Source: Planctomycetota bacterium
GTDB taxonomy: Bacteria > Planctomycetota > PUPC01 > JACPCR01
Assembly (NCBI GenBank): GCA_027625095.1
Contig: JAQBXN010000013.1
Coordinates: forward strand, 1-64,000
DNA length: 64,000 nucleotides
Direction of reading: 5' to 3'
The number at the start of each line of letters is the position of its first letter. Within the stretch, counting starts at the first letter, position 1. The translations under genes and the position numbers were made by a program. The notes under the pieces are model-generated. The model was not told the origin of the DNA, ran no database searches, and saw only the letters and a program-made list of their open reading frames with translations. Shown in pieces: positions 23,694 through 32,452 of this stretch.

Positions 23694-24619
23694 GTTTTGA
23701 TGGGGAGGTCGAAAGGGCGGCGGATTGTGGCAGGGAAGGCAGCGGAATCAACCCGATGCAATGGGGCTGGCAGAGGGTTTCCATGGATTCGGACAGACGA
23801 GGAAAGAAGAAATGCGGAGGGATCAACAGAGGCACGCCAGATCAACTGGGATACCGACCAGTACGCCGACAATTTAAATTGGGGGCATCCACTTTCTTCG
23901 TCGTAGTCTTTGTCTCTTCCCCTTATCTGGTGGATCTTAAAACCGACGAAAACTAGGACGAAGAATCTTTGCTGGGTCATTTAACTCAATTGCACAAAAT
24001 TAAGATTGCAGGCCGGCAGGCTCAGGATCGACAGTTGGGCCATGGATTTTGTGCTTTATTAGACGGTAAAATATTATGTTGTAACGGTTTAATGGCCCAT
24101 GGACTCAAGAACGTATCAGGGTAAATATTGGTCCGATTCCGGCCAGACATCAGAAGCATGATATTTGCCGATTTGTAACTGTTCAGAGGGGTAAGATCCT
24201 ACTCTTGATCTTCCCTTTCTTCGGTTTTCTCATCTGTTCCGGGCCATTCTCTGCGGGAATCTTCATTCCAAGCCGGTGCCTTCTCATGCCACAAGAGAGA
24301 GCAGAAAGGGGGAGATTACAGGCAAATTAAAACTAAGGAAGATTCAGCCCTGAACAGTTCCCGTCGATTTTTGCTTATCCAAGGCATTGCATAACAGCCA
24401 GATAACTTTCATAACTGTAGAGCCTGAGCTGGTTGATCCTTTGCGAGCGATAGTTCGATCTTGATTTCGACCGCGTATCATTAGCGTCACTTATTCTGGT
24501 CAAGATGTATGTCCCTTCCATTACGCTGCACATTTGCTGTAGGTGCGGATCAGTCCTATGCTTTTGAACTGCAACGTCTTGTCTGACCAGGCAGGGTATT
24601 CAATACTTGGGGTTTACAG
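23694..24619. other. 926-bp intergenic region between divergent uvrA and sigma factor genes
   Basis: No protein gene is supported. The region holds an inverted-repeat element (24177-24359) and a 7-bp stem GGGCCAT/ATGGCCC with an AT-rich interior (about 24034-24097). Promoters for uvrA and the sigma factor must lie here. The length would allow a small RNA, but I cannot identify one. Confidence 0.5.
24177..24359. mobile_element. MITE-like element with AACTGTTCAG terminal inverted repeats
   Basis: AACTGTTCAGAGGGG at the left end and CCCTGAACAGTT at the right end form inverted termini around 183 bp without coding capacity; similarity continues weakly for about 20 bp (GTAAGATC versus CTGAATCTT on the other strand). 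A related single end lies at 14665. Target-site duplication is not evident. Confidence 0.4.
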
Positions 24620-25732
24620 ATGCTAGAGTTTCGCCTCGAACAGTGTGCCGACATGCTCTCTCGCCTGACGGGCGCGCCTCAGAAGGCTCGCGCTAAATAC
24701 CTCAGGCGTATCGAGCGGCTGCTGGAAGAACTCGATCCCTCCCGCCAATACCCCTTCGACTACATCCGCTATCGGATCATCGGCTACTGTATTGATCAGG
24801 ATACGGGCTCTCTTTTTCAAGGCGGAGACCTTCAGGCAGATCTCACCTCCCTCGCCACAGAGATCCGACCGCTAACACTCGCAGCAAAGCTTGAGAAGGC
24901 TAAAGTCGGCCAGCAGCCCAAACGTGCCGAACCGGCAGACCTTGAACCTGAACCCGCCTACATTTTCGAACCGGCTTTTGAAGACGATGGGTTCGATAAA
25001 CTTATCCTGCGTCTAGGCGGTGATTCTGCAAAAGCATGCGGAGGCCGGCTGCTCCGGCCCGATGAAGAGAAGAATCTCTTCCGCTGCTACAACTACTGCA
25101 AATTCAAAGTGACCCACCTGACCCGGCAGATAGCGGATAGTCTGGACCGTTTTTCGGTTGTCGAAGAAGTTAATTTCTACAAGGGCGTCGCCCTGCAATG
25201 CCGCAACGCCATCATTGAGGCCAACATCGGCCTGGTGAACCGTGCGACAATTCAGCACGTAGGCAGGAATCTGGCATTCGAAGAACTTCTTAGCGACGGC
25301 AACAACTCGCTCATTCGGGCCGTCGAGAATTTTGACTACCGCAAGGGCAACCGTTTCAGCACCTACTCTACCTGGGTCATCACCAAAAATTTCGCCCGTT
25401 CAATCCCGCTGGAGAACCTGTTGCGCAAATCAATGGGTACCGATTCCGAGGCCGTGCTGGAAACCCAGCCGGAAAACGAAAAGAAGTACAAGACTCGCCT
25501 GCTTCCACGCCTCTGGAAAACGATCGAAGAAGCCCTCGAAAAGCTGCCAGAAAAGGAGCGCATTGCTGTGACCCATTTCTTTGGCGTTCACGGCGCACCC
25601 ATCTCGCTCCGCGAAATCGCGCCCAAGCTTGGCATCAAATCCAAAGAACTCGTCAGGACCTATAAGGATCGCGGCCTGAGGCATTTGGAAGAGATTCTGG
25701 ATTCTGAGCTGTATGAAGAGATTTATACCTGA
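24620..25732 (+). CDS. Sigma-70 family RNA polymerase sigma factor
   Basis: Residues of about 195-265 form sigma region 2: EANIGLVNRATIQHVGR, then LLSDGNNSLIRAVENFDYRK and NRFSTYSTWVITKNFARSI, including the -10 recognition helix. Residues of about 300-360 are region 4 (EEALEKLPEKERIAVTHFFG, then a helix-turn-helix LREIAPKLGIKSKELVR). The N-terminal about 130 residues resemble no sigma region I know and are partly Glu/Pro-rich. Region 3 is short. The architecture suggests an alternative sigma factor of the type common in PVC bacteria; no anti-sigma gene is adjacent. A long 926-bp spacer precedes it. The ATG at 24620 has GGGG about 10 bases upstream. Confidence 0.85.
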   Translation: MLEFRLEQCADMLSRLTGAPQKARAKYLRRIERLLEELDPSRQYPFDYIRYRIIGYCIDQDTGSLFQGGDLQADLTSLATEIRPLTLAAKLEKAKVGQQPKRAEPADLEPEPAYIFEPAFEDDGFDKLILRLGGDSAKACGGRLLRPDEEKNLFRCYNYCKFKVTHLTRQIADSLDRFSVVEEVNFYKGVALQCRNAIIEANIGLVNRATIQHVGRNLAFEELLSDGNNSLIRAVENFDYRKGNRFSTYSTWVITKNFARSIPLENLLRKSMGTDSEAVLETQPENEKKYKTRLLPRLWKTIEEALEKLPEKERIAVTHFFGVHGAPISLREIAPKLGIKSKELVRTYKDRGLRHLEEILDSELYEEIYT

Positions 25733-25753
25733 GCCGTGGCGGAGGAACATGAC

Positions 25754-26086
25754 ATGAAACTGGCACTTGAGAGCCCTCCCTTACCTTTACTGGCTGAGAA
25801 GGACGGAGTGATTCGCGTGGGCGGGACACGCGTGACGCTGGACGCAGTCGTAGCCGGCTTTGCGAATGGTGCAACCGCGGAACAGATCGCACAGGACTAC
25901 CCTGTTTTATCTCTTGCAAAGGTTTACTCTGTGATTACCTATTATTTACATCATCAACAGGATGTAGATGATTACCTCGAAGAGCAGCGGAAGGAAGGGG
26001 AAGAGATTCGGCGGAAGTTTGAATCGGGAGTGGGCATGCAGGGAATTCGGGAACGGCTAATGGCGCGGCAGCAGACTGAGTCCTGA
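25754..26086 (+). CDS. DUF433 antitoxin-like protein
   Basis: The 110-residue protein has the DUF433 pattern VIRVGGTRVTLDAVVAGFANG, AEQIAQDYPVLSLAKVYSVITYYL, a winged-helix-like fold often found as the antitoxin beside PIN-like toxins. The ATG at 25754 is preceded by GGAGGA at a good distance; an upstream GTG at 25736 is unlikely. It starts 21 bases after the sigma-factor stop and three bases separate it from the DUF5615 gene, so it forms a two-gene module and may be read through from the sigma gene. Confidence 0.85.
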   Translation: MKLALESPPLPLLAEKDGVIRVGGTRVTLDAVVAGFANGATAEQIAQDYPVLSLAKVYSVITYYLHHQQDVDDYLEEQRKEGEEIRRKFESGVGMQGIRERLMARQQTES

Positions 26087-26089
26087 CCC

Positions 26090-26440
26090 ATGCTTCGATT
26101 GCTGGCGGATGAAAACTTCAATTCAAGTATCGTTCGTGGGCTCATTTTGCGACAAAACCTCATAGACCTCGTGCGTGTTCAGGACATCGGATTATCGGGA
26201 GCAGAGGACTCACTTGTGCTAGAAGTCGCGGCCGATCAAGATCGTCTTTTGCTCACCCATGATTTCAAGACAATTCCCAAACACGCCTTCGAACGAATCG
26301 CGGCGGGCCTGCCGATGGCAGGCGCGGTTATCGGCGATCTTTATATTCCGACTCATCTTGCGATTGACGACATCCTGCTGCTGACAGAAACGAGCGAAGA
26401 TGGTGAATGGCACAATCAGGTTCTCTATCTACCTCTCTAA
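26090..26440 (+). CDS. DUF5615 PIN-like toxin candidate
   Basis: The 116-residue protein begins MLRLLADENFNSSIVRGL, the DEN motif of DUF5615/Mut7-C-like PIN domains, followed by QDIGLSGAEDSLVLEVAADQ and the acidic DRLLLTHDFKT. Conserved Asp/Glu residues would bind metal for RNase activity. Pairing with DUF433 immediately upstream is the usual type II toxin-antitoxin arrangement. Its 3' end overlaps the convergent hydrolase gene by four bases. Confidence 0.85.
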   Translation: MLRLLADENFNSSIVRGLILRQNLIDLVRVQDIGLSGAEDSLVLEVAADQDRLLLTHDFKTIPKHAFERIAAGLPMAGAVIGDLYIPTHLAIDDILLLTETSEDGEWHNQVLYLPL

Positions 26441-28401
26441 TCCGTTTCCCACTTGGCCTTCTTGTCTACCTTCCAGGCTGAATCAAAAAAGCCTGCCACC
26501 AGGTGTTGGTCCGGCATCCCGAACACTCTCGAGCTTCCCTCTTCCGGTGATTGAACCGGTCTGGCTCGGAAGATCATATAATCCGGCAATTGAGAAAATG
26601 GATGGTTTTCCGGCAGGCGAAGCCCATAGCGCGCACCGGCCATGATGGCGACATAACGCGATGAGTTGACCGGGTTCGGCCGAATCATGCAAAGGCCGAT
26701 GTCGTCTCCGGAATGGGAACGTCCATCAAAAACAAAGTCATCCCCTTCAAACTGAATCGGCAAATCTGGGGCTACTTTTGTCGTCAGCGCATTTTCAGAT
26801 GGGCGGCCAAGGAGAAGGAGACTGAAATTCTTAATGTCGTCATCGGTTACATCGACATCATCTTTCATGCGGGGCCATCCGTCCGTCCAGGCCTCCCATC
26901 TTTTGTTGAACCACTCAGCGTCCTGAGAAACTCTGGTCTTCCTCGCCGCGTCGTTCGCGGTTGTTCCCCGCACCACGAGAAACGGGTGATTGAAAATGTC
27001 TTCGAATGGGCCGCATAGTGTTCTGCTTTTCAGGGGCAGGTGGTGCTGACGCTCCGTGGAGGCAATTTCTTCCTCGACGACAATCTTCCGGCTCTTCCAA
27101 GCGTCTCCTTCAAATTGCACCTTTCCGTTCACTGTGACCTTGAGCGGCTTGGCGAGATCCACGAGTTCCGCGCTGACTGAGACCTCGAATCCACTCAAAT
27201 TTGTTGTCTTCACATCAATGACATTCCCATTCACTTTGGCCTCAATTTCTGCGCTTTCACCCCACTGCTTGATATCGAGGATACGAATCCAGAAACTCCG
27301 GTCGTAGCGTAGTGAGTAGGTCTTGTGCCGTATGAATTTCGGCCAGTGATTGCGTTCCTTTCCTTCGAACCATTCCATCGCCTTGCGATATGCAGGGCCG
27401 GCGTTGCCGACTGAATGCCCGATGTCCGGGACGACCGTGTATTCGTATTTTCCACCGAGCGCGGTTCTTTTATCTGATATCGCCTTTCCAAACGTCGGTG
27501 GCACCCAGTTATCCTTATCGCCGTAGGTTCCGGTGATCGGAAGGTGCGGGACGTTGCCACAGAGGTCGATGGGATTATCCCACTCGAAACTCCAGCGACG
27601 GAACGGCGGCAATTTTTCACGCGGCAATTGGCCGAACATCATCATGTCCCCCGACGCAGTAAACGCGGCCACCGCGGCCCACAGGTGCGGGTAATGAAAT
27701 GCCAGATTGAGACCACCATAGCCTCCCATCGAGCCTCCGATCAGATAGACACGATCTTCATCCACGCTGTAGTAGCGTTTGAACTCCTCAAATGCCTGGA
27801 GCACATCGGTCTCCCCCACACACAGGAAATCCGTCTCACTGCGTCCGTGCGGCGCGAGCACCAGGTAACCGAGTTCTCTGGCGTCCTTCGCTACTGCACT
27901 GCTATCCCACTTTTTGATCATATCGACGCTGCCGTGGTAACCGTGGAGATATAGCAGGACGGGCCACTTTTTCGCGGGATCGTAATTGGGCGGCACCTCC
28001 ACCAGGAACGGCTGTGGACTTCCGTCATTCAGCGCGTCCATCCCGAATTCGTAATAGGTCCGCCGGTCGTCGTATGGCCATTTGAAACCGTCCTTTTCCC
28101 CGGCATAGGAGATCTTTCCCAGTTTCAGGTTTTCCAGAGCTTCAAACCCCATCCTGATTTCATGCGAGGCATTCGAAAAAACATCGCCAGAATATTTCTT
28201 GGGTGTCAGAAGTAATTCTGCCTTTCGAGCTCGGAGCCGCGCTAATGGGAGATTGCTACTGACCGCCATGCCCAAAGGGGGCCTTAATTTCTCCTGGGCT
28301 TCGGCAATTGCCGAACGTAAACGGGTCAAGGCCTCGTCCGGTTCTTCCGGGATCAGGATAGACAGAAAAACAAGATGGCTTAAGAGAATGAGCCTGGGCA
28401 T
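26437..28401 (-). CDS. Secreted alpha/beta hydrolase (prolyl-oligopeptidase/esterase type)
   Basis: The 654-residue protein has a signal peptide (MPRLILLSHLVFLSILI). The serine nucleophile lies in GGSMGGYGGL (Ser at about 222), with the acid in GTYGDKDNWVPP (about 295) and His in IGHSVGNAG (about 329). This is the S9/PHB-depolymerase-like fold of secreted esterases or peptidases. After the catalytic domain comes a beta-rich C-terminal half with no recognised domain. The start has AAGGAG eight bases before the ATG, so it is secure. It is convergent with the toxin gene and probably acts on ester-linked substituents of polysaccharides or on peptides; the substrate cannot be told. Confidence 0.82.
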   Translation of the reverse strand: MPRLILLSHLVFLSILIPEEPDEALTRLRSAIAEAQEKLRPPLGMAVSSNLPLARLRARKAELLLTPKKYSGDVFSNASHEIRMGFEALENLKLGKISYAGEKDGFKWPYDDRRTYYEFGMDALNDGSPQPFLVEVPPNYDPAKKWPVLLYLHGYHGSVDMIKKWDSSAVAKDARELGYLVLAPHGRSETDFLCVGETDVLQAFEEFKRYYSVDEDRVYLIGGSMGGYGGLNLAFHYPHLWAAVAAFTASGDMMMFGQLPREKLPPFRRWSFEWDNPIDLCGNVPHLPITGTYGDKDNWVPPTFGKAISDKRTALGGKYEYTVVPDIGHSVGNAGPAYRKAMEWFEGKERNHWPKFIRHKTYSLRYDRSFWIRILDIKQWGESAEIEAKVNGNVIDVKTTNLSGFEVSVSAELVDLAKPLKVTVNGKVQFEGDAWKSRKIVVEEEIASTERQHHLPLKSRTLCGPFEDIFNHPFLVVRGTTANDAARKTRVSQDAEWFNKRWEAWTDGWPRMKDDVDVTDDDIKNFSLLLLGRPSENALTTKVAPDLPIQFEGDDFVFDGRSHSGDDIGLCMIRPNPVNSSRYVAIMAGARYGLRLPENHPFSQLPDYMIFRARPVQSPEEGSSRVFGMPDQHLVAGFFDSAWKVDKKAKWETD

Positions 28402-28707
28402 ACGTCAGTCTCCTTGGTTGAAATAGCCCGCCCGGTTTGTCTGATTCGGGCGGAAATAGAGGTCATCTTCAAAATCCGTTTTGGCTTGGAGCAGATTCAT
28501 CCGCTCATCTTGGGGGACGGCAAAATTTCCAACCTTTCCTTCTATTGCGGCGCCGAAGACCGTGCCGCCGGATGGCCATATTATCAATCCGGACCTTCGC
28601 CGGGGTCTTCTCCACCCTTTTCGGGTGTTTGAATACCCTTACTGTCAAAGTAGAATGGCCAGCTTGCCTTTTTTCCGCCGCGGCTTGCCGGCAGTCCAAC
28701 AACATTT
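28402..28707. other. 306-bp intergenic region between divergent hydrolase and XPB genes
   Basis: Several short frames on both strands cross this stretch, but none has a ribosome binding site or a family motif. It should contain the promoters of both flanking genes. An imperfect hairpin is formed by the repeated TTTCGGGTGT and neighbouring CACCC around 28612-28630. Confidence 0.4.
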
Positions 28708-30411
28708 ATGCAATATAACCCCCAGAACCCAATCATCGTCCAGAGCGACCAGACCATCCTTGTGGAGGTGGATAATCCCAGGTACCCCGAAGCGAGGGAT
28801 GGTCTTGCGAGTTTTGCCGAACTGGTGAAAAGCCCCGAACATTTTCACACCTACAAAATTTCGCCTCTCTCGCTCTGGAACGCGGCCTCTGCCGGGATGG
28901 CCAGCGATGAGATGGTGCAGATTCTGAACGACTTCAGCAAGTATCCAGTGCCGGACAATGTTATCCGGGAAATCATTGAGCACGTTTCCCGTTATGGCCG
29001 GGTGAAGCTCATTATGGAAGGCGAAGACCTCATCCTCAAATCAGAGGATCAGGCACTGATGGCGCAAATCTGGCACGCCAAAGAGGCCCGCAGGTTCATT
29101 GAAAAGAAGAAAAGTGATACGGAATTCATCGTCATCCCACATACCCGTGGGCATGTGAAACAAGCGCTCATACACCTTGGCTTCCCCGTCGAGGACCTAG
29201 CCGGTTACAAGGAAGGGGCCCATCTCGAAATCGAGATGAAAGAGACCTCGCTGACTGGAGAGCCATTCGGGCTGCGTGCGTATCAGAGGGATTCTGTTGA
29301 TGCGTTCCACGCCGGCGGTTCGGCGAGCGGCGGCCACGGGGTCATCGTCCTGCCCTGCGGCGCTGGAAAGACCATCGTTGGCATCGCGGCCATCTCCCTG
29401 CTCAAGACTCACACGCTTATCCTTGTCACCAACATTACTTCAGCCCGCCAGTGGAAACGGGAGCTTCTTGATAAGACCACGCTCACCGATGACGACATCG
29501 GCGAGTATTCCGGCGAAATCAAGGAAATGAGGCCTATCACCCTTGCCACCTACAACATCGTCACCTACCGCAAGCCCAAGACGCAGACTTTTCCGCACTT
29601 CGAAGAATTCCTGAAACAGGGCTTCGGACTTGTGCTTTACGACGAGGTGCACCTGCTCCCCGCGCCCGTATTCCGGGTAACCGCCGAGCTGCAGACGCGG
29701 AAACGTCTGGGGCTGACCGCCACCCTGGTGCGTGAAGACGGCCGCGAGGACGATGTCTTCAGCCTCATCGGACCTAAGAGATATGACGTGCCCTGGAAGG
29801 ATCTCGAACGTCAGGGATGGATAGCTTCGGCAACGTGCACCGAGATCCGCATCCCGTTCCCGCCACAGTTTCGAATGCAGTACGCGGTCTCGGGCAAGCG
29901 TGAAAAGTTTCGATTAGCTGCTGAGAGTGAAGCGAAGAGCCCGGTGGTCAAAGAACTGCTCGACAGGCATCCGGATGATCTGGTGCTCATCATCGGCCAG
30001 TACATCAGCCAGCTTGAGGCGCTCGCCAGTAATCTTGGTTATCCCCTTATCACCGGCCAGACCAAGCAGGTGGACCGTGAACGACTCTTCGAGGAATTCC
30101 GTACCGGCATCAACAAGCACCTGATCGTTTCAAAGGTCGGGAATTTTTCCGTCGACCTGCCCGACGCAAACGTACTTATCCAGATCTCAGGCACGTTTGG
30201 CTCACGGCAGGAAGAGGCCCAACGCCTCGGCAGAATTCTGCGTCCCAAAACAAACGACTCGCCAGCACATTTTTACACACTGGTCACACGCGATTCCTGC
30301 GAACAGGATTACTCTGCCAACCGCCAGCTCTTTCTTACCGAGCAAGGCTACAGCTATTCGATAAAGGACGTGGCAGAGATCCTGGTTGAGGAAGCCGTGG
30401 CAGCAGAATGA
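28708..30411 (+). CDS. XPB/Ssl2-type DNA helicase
   Basis: The 567-residue protein is a superfamily 2 helicase of the XPB type: GAGKT (Walker A, about residue 219), DEVH (about 311), LTATLVRED (motif III) and QRLGRILRPK (motif VI, about 504). The N-terminal 190 residues carry the damage-recognition-like domain and FGLRAYQRDSVDAF precedes the ATPase. XPB unwinds DNA in eukaryotic NER and is paired with the nuclease Bax1 in archaea. Bacterial homologues exist in scattered phyla. The stop overlaps the start of the next gene by four bases (ATGA), showing translational coupling. The start ATG has only a weak ribosome binding site. Confidence 0.92.
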   Translation: MQYNPQNPIIVQSDQTILVEVDNPRYPEARDGLASFAELVKSPEHFHTYKISPLSLWNAASAGMASDEMVQILNDFSKYPVPDNVIREIIEHVSRYGRVKLIMEGEDLILKSEDQALMAQIWHAKEARRFIEKKKSDTEFIVIPHTRGHVKQALIHLGFPVEDLAGYKEGAHLEIEMKETSLTGEPFGLRAYQRDSVDAFHAGGSASGGHGVIVLPCGAGKTIVGIAAISLLKTHTLILVTNITSARQWKRELLDKTTLTDDDIGEYSGEIKEMRPITLATYNIVTYRKPKTQTFPHFEEFLKQGFGLVLYDEVHLLPAPVFRVTAELQTRKRLGLTATLVREDGREDDVFSLIGPKRYDVPWKDLERQGWIASATCTEIRIPFPPQFRMQYAVSGKREKFRLAAESEAKSPVVKELLDRHPDDLVLIIGQYISQLEALASNLGYPLITGQTKQVDRERLFEEFRTGINKHLIVSKVGNFSVDLPDANVLIQISGTFGSRQEEAQRLGRILRPKTNDSPAHFYTLVTRDSCEQDYSANRQLFLTEQGYSYSIKDVAEILVEEAVAAE

Positions 30412-32390
30412 CCATCATCGAGTTCCTCAATAAACAGCGTATCGAAAGCCTGCAAAGGCTTGAGATGTTTTGGACGGACGCTTATCGAAGCAGTTCGTCT
30501 AAATCAGAACTGATCTCCCGAATTCGCCGGGCCATGACCACCGGCCCAGTGCTCATGGGGCACTTCCAGGCATTGCCCGCGGCAGAGCGACGGCTGATGG
30601 AGATCCTTCTGAAAGCCTCCAACGACGTCCTCGCCAATCTCCAAAATCATGAGGGAGGCGCCAGCGCCAACGGTCTGGTCGACCTCCTCGAAAATCTTGC
30701 GGACAGGGGATTTATCGAATATCGGCCCGGTGAGCAGCGCGGCAACCTCGTGGCCAGCACATTCATCCCAACGGAAGTAGCGGACGCGCTTAAGAAGCTC
30801 CTGCATGATGATGTGCGGCATCCTGAACAAATGCTGAGTATCCGTAGCTTCATGCTTACGCATGATATGGGGGTCACCTCCAGGCTTCTGGGTGAGTTGG
30901 ATGTTGAAATCGAAGCCGGAGAGGGGGCAAGCGGTCTGGCCGATCAGTTATGCAACCTCAGTAACATTGAGAAAAGGCTCGAGGCGATCGAATCGGTTGA
31001 GCTGCGACGGATGGTGGACCTGGCCGTTAACGAACATTGTGGGCTCCTCCCGCTCACGCTCATTCGCGACGAAGTCGAGCCATTTACGGAAGAGATGACC
31101 GACCAGTGGCGTAATGAGCTTGAGGACTGTCTGCTGGGAACGGTCGGTTCACTCAGTCTGAATCATCTCGGGATCAATATTCGATCTGAATATCTGGTCA
31201 TTTTCCTCGAGGTTACAGCCGAACTCATCAAGAGTACGAGTATCGAGCCTCAGCAGGGATTAAGAATCGAAAGCAACGGATTCAAAATCTTGCTCGATTA
31301 CGTCCACGTTTTGAATCGTGTGCAGCGAGAGTCGCTCCGCATGACTCAAAGCGATGGACTTCGAAAGCACGGAGCTGAGGAAACTGTCAAATCTCTGCTG
31401 CTTTCTGATGAAGAGGGCTATCTTGAAAAGCTGGTCTCCATCGCACGCGAGCAGGAGTTGGTCCGCCGGGTTACTGACGGGACGCTCACACCGACTGTCA
31501 AGGCCATTGAATGGTTACAGCAGCCCATCGAGCGCCAGACGCGCGATCTGCTTCCGGAATTTGTCAAAGACATGCAGGGCTCAGAAGCGCATCGGCACCG
31601 CAGGCTGTTCGGTAAATGGTGCCGACAATTAAAGGCAGGTGAGTGGTATTCAATGGAGCAGGCCGCCCGGCTCGCCATCATCGATTACCTGCTACAGCTC
31701 GTCAGCGGCGAACAGGAACTCGGACGCATCACCTACCAGGCCATCCATACCACACCTGTCAGCCTCAAACACCTGGTTGATGATTTCCTCAAATGGTTGC
31801 AATCGGAGCCGCTGCGGATCGGAGCGGTGGATATCGCATATGAGGGAGATAAACCAACCTGTATTCGCACGACACAGGTAGCCTCCATGTTGTACGGAAC
31901 GAATTGGCAGCCCGATCCCGCGCACGAGCAAAAGGTCATCATTAATCCCGATTACGAAATAGTCCTCTTCCCCGGAGCCACTTCCCCACAGGTGCACCTG
32001 CTTGTCCACCGCCTGGCAGATCTCTTCAAAGTGGATCAGATTCTTCATTACCGTATCGAAGAAAACGGCATTGCCACCGCAGCAGCGCTCGGTCTGACCC
32101 TGGAAGAAATGCTCAACGGTCTGGCCGAAAACTCCATCAGTGGACTGCCCCAGAACATCCGCTACAGCATCGAGGGCTGGGCCGGCAAGGTCTACAACGT
32201 CACCGTCAAGCAGTACTTCATCCTCGAGCTCCCTTCTGAAGAGTTAGTGCAAGTGGTGAAACGGCTGCCTGAGTTCGCAGCAATCGTCGAACGCGAACTC
32301 AGCCCGACTGTACTGGCATTGAAAGAGGCGCCTACAGACCGAAATTCCATCCGGGCTCTGCAGGAACTGGGGATTTACTTGCGGCGATGA
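30408..32390 (+). CDS. Helicase_C_3 (XPB/Ssl2 N-terminal-like) partner protein
   Basis: The 660-residue protein lacks Walker motifs. It starts with a helical, winged-helix-like region (SKSELISRIRRAMT, ERRLMEILLKA), and near 520-600 has VIINPDYEIVLFPGATSPQ followed by LHYRIEENGIATAAALGLT, characteristic of the XPB/Ssl2-like Helicase_C_3 family found next to XPB in actinobacteria. It ends with a short basic helix. The ATG overlaps the xpb stop, so the two proteins are made together, probably as a complex. The role (helicase regulation or DNA-damage handling) is inference; there is no nuclease motif. Confidence 0.8.
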   Translation: MTIIEFLNKQRIESLQRLEMFWTDAYRSSSSKSELISRIRRAMTTGPVLMGHFQALPAAERRLMEILLKASNDVLANLQNHEGGASANGLVDLLENLADRGFIEYRPGEQRGNLVASTFIPTEVADALKKLLHDDVRHPEQMLSIRSFMLTHDMGVTSRLLGELDVEIEAGEGASGLADQLCNLSNIEKRLEAIESVELRRMVDLAVNEHCGLLPLTLIRDEVEPFTEEMTDQWRNELEDCLLGTVGSLSLNHLGINIRSEYLVIFLEVTAELIKSTSIEPQQGLRIESNGFKILLDYVHVLNRVQRESLRMTQSDGLRKHGAEETVKSLLLSDEEGYLEKLVSIAREQELVRRVTDGTLTPTVKAIEWLQQPIERQTRDLLPEFVKDMQGSEAHRHRRLFGKWCRQLKAGEWYSMEQAARLAIIDYLLQLVSGEQELGRITYQAIHTTPVSLKHLVDDFLKWLQSEPLRIGAVDIAYEGDKPTCIRTTQVASMLYGTNWQPDPAHEQKVIINPDYEIVLFPGATSPQVHLLVHRLADLFKVDQILHYRIEENGIATAAALGLTLEEMLNGLAENSISGLPQNIRYSIEGWAGKVYNVTVKQYFILELPSEELVQVVKRLPEFAAIVERELSPTVLALKEAPTDRNSIRALQELGIYLRR

Positions 32391-32452
32391 TCTATCTCCG
32401 GCGAGGTGCTGCAGAACAAAGTCTGAACAGCCAGATTCATTTCTTCATGTCG

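Noticed and set aside
24034..24097. 7-bp stem GGGCCAT/ATGGCCC with long AT-rich loop, considered as small RNA
   Set aside because: A 7-bp stem with a loop of about 50 bp is weak evidence; no promoter or terminator seen.
28405..28587. 60-codon minus-strand frame upstream of the secreted hydrolase
   Set aside because: No start signal, no similarity to any family; it lies in the divergent promoter region.
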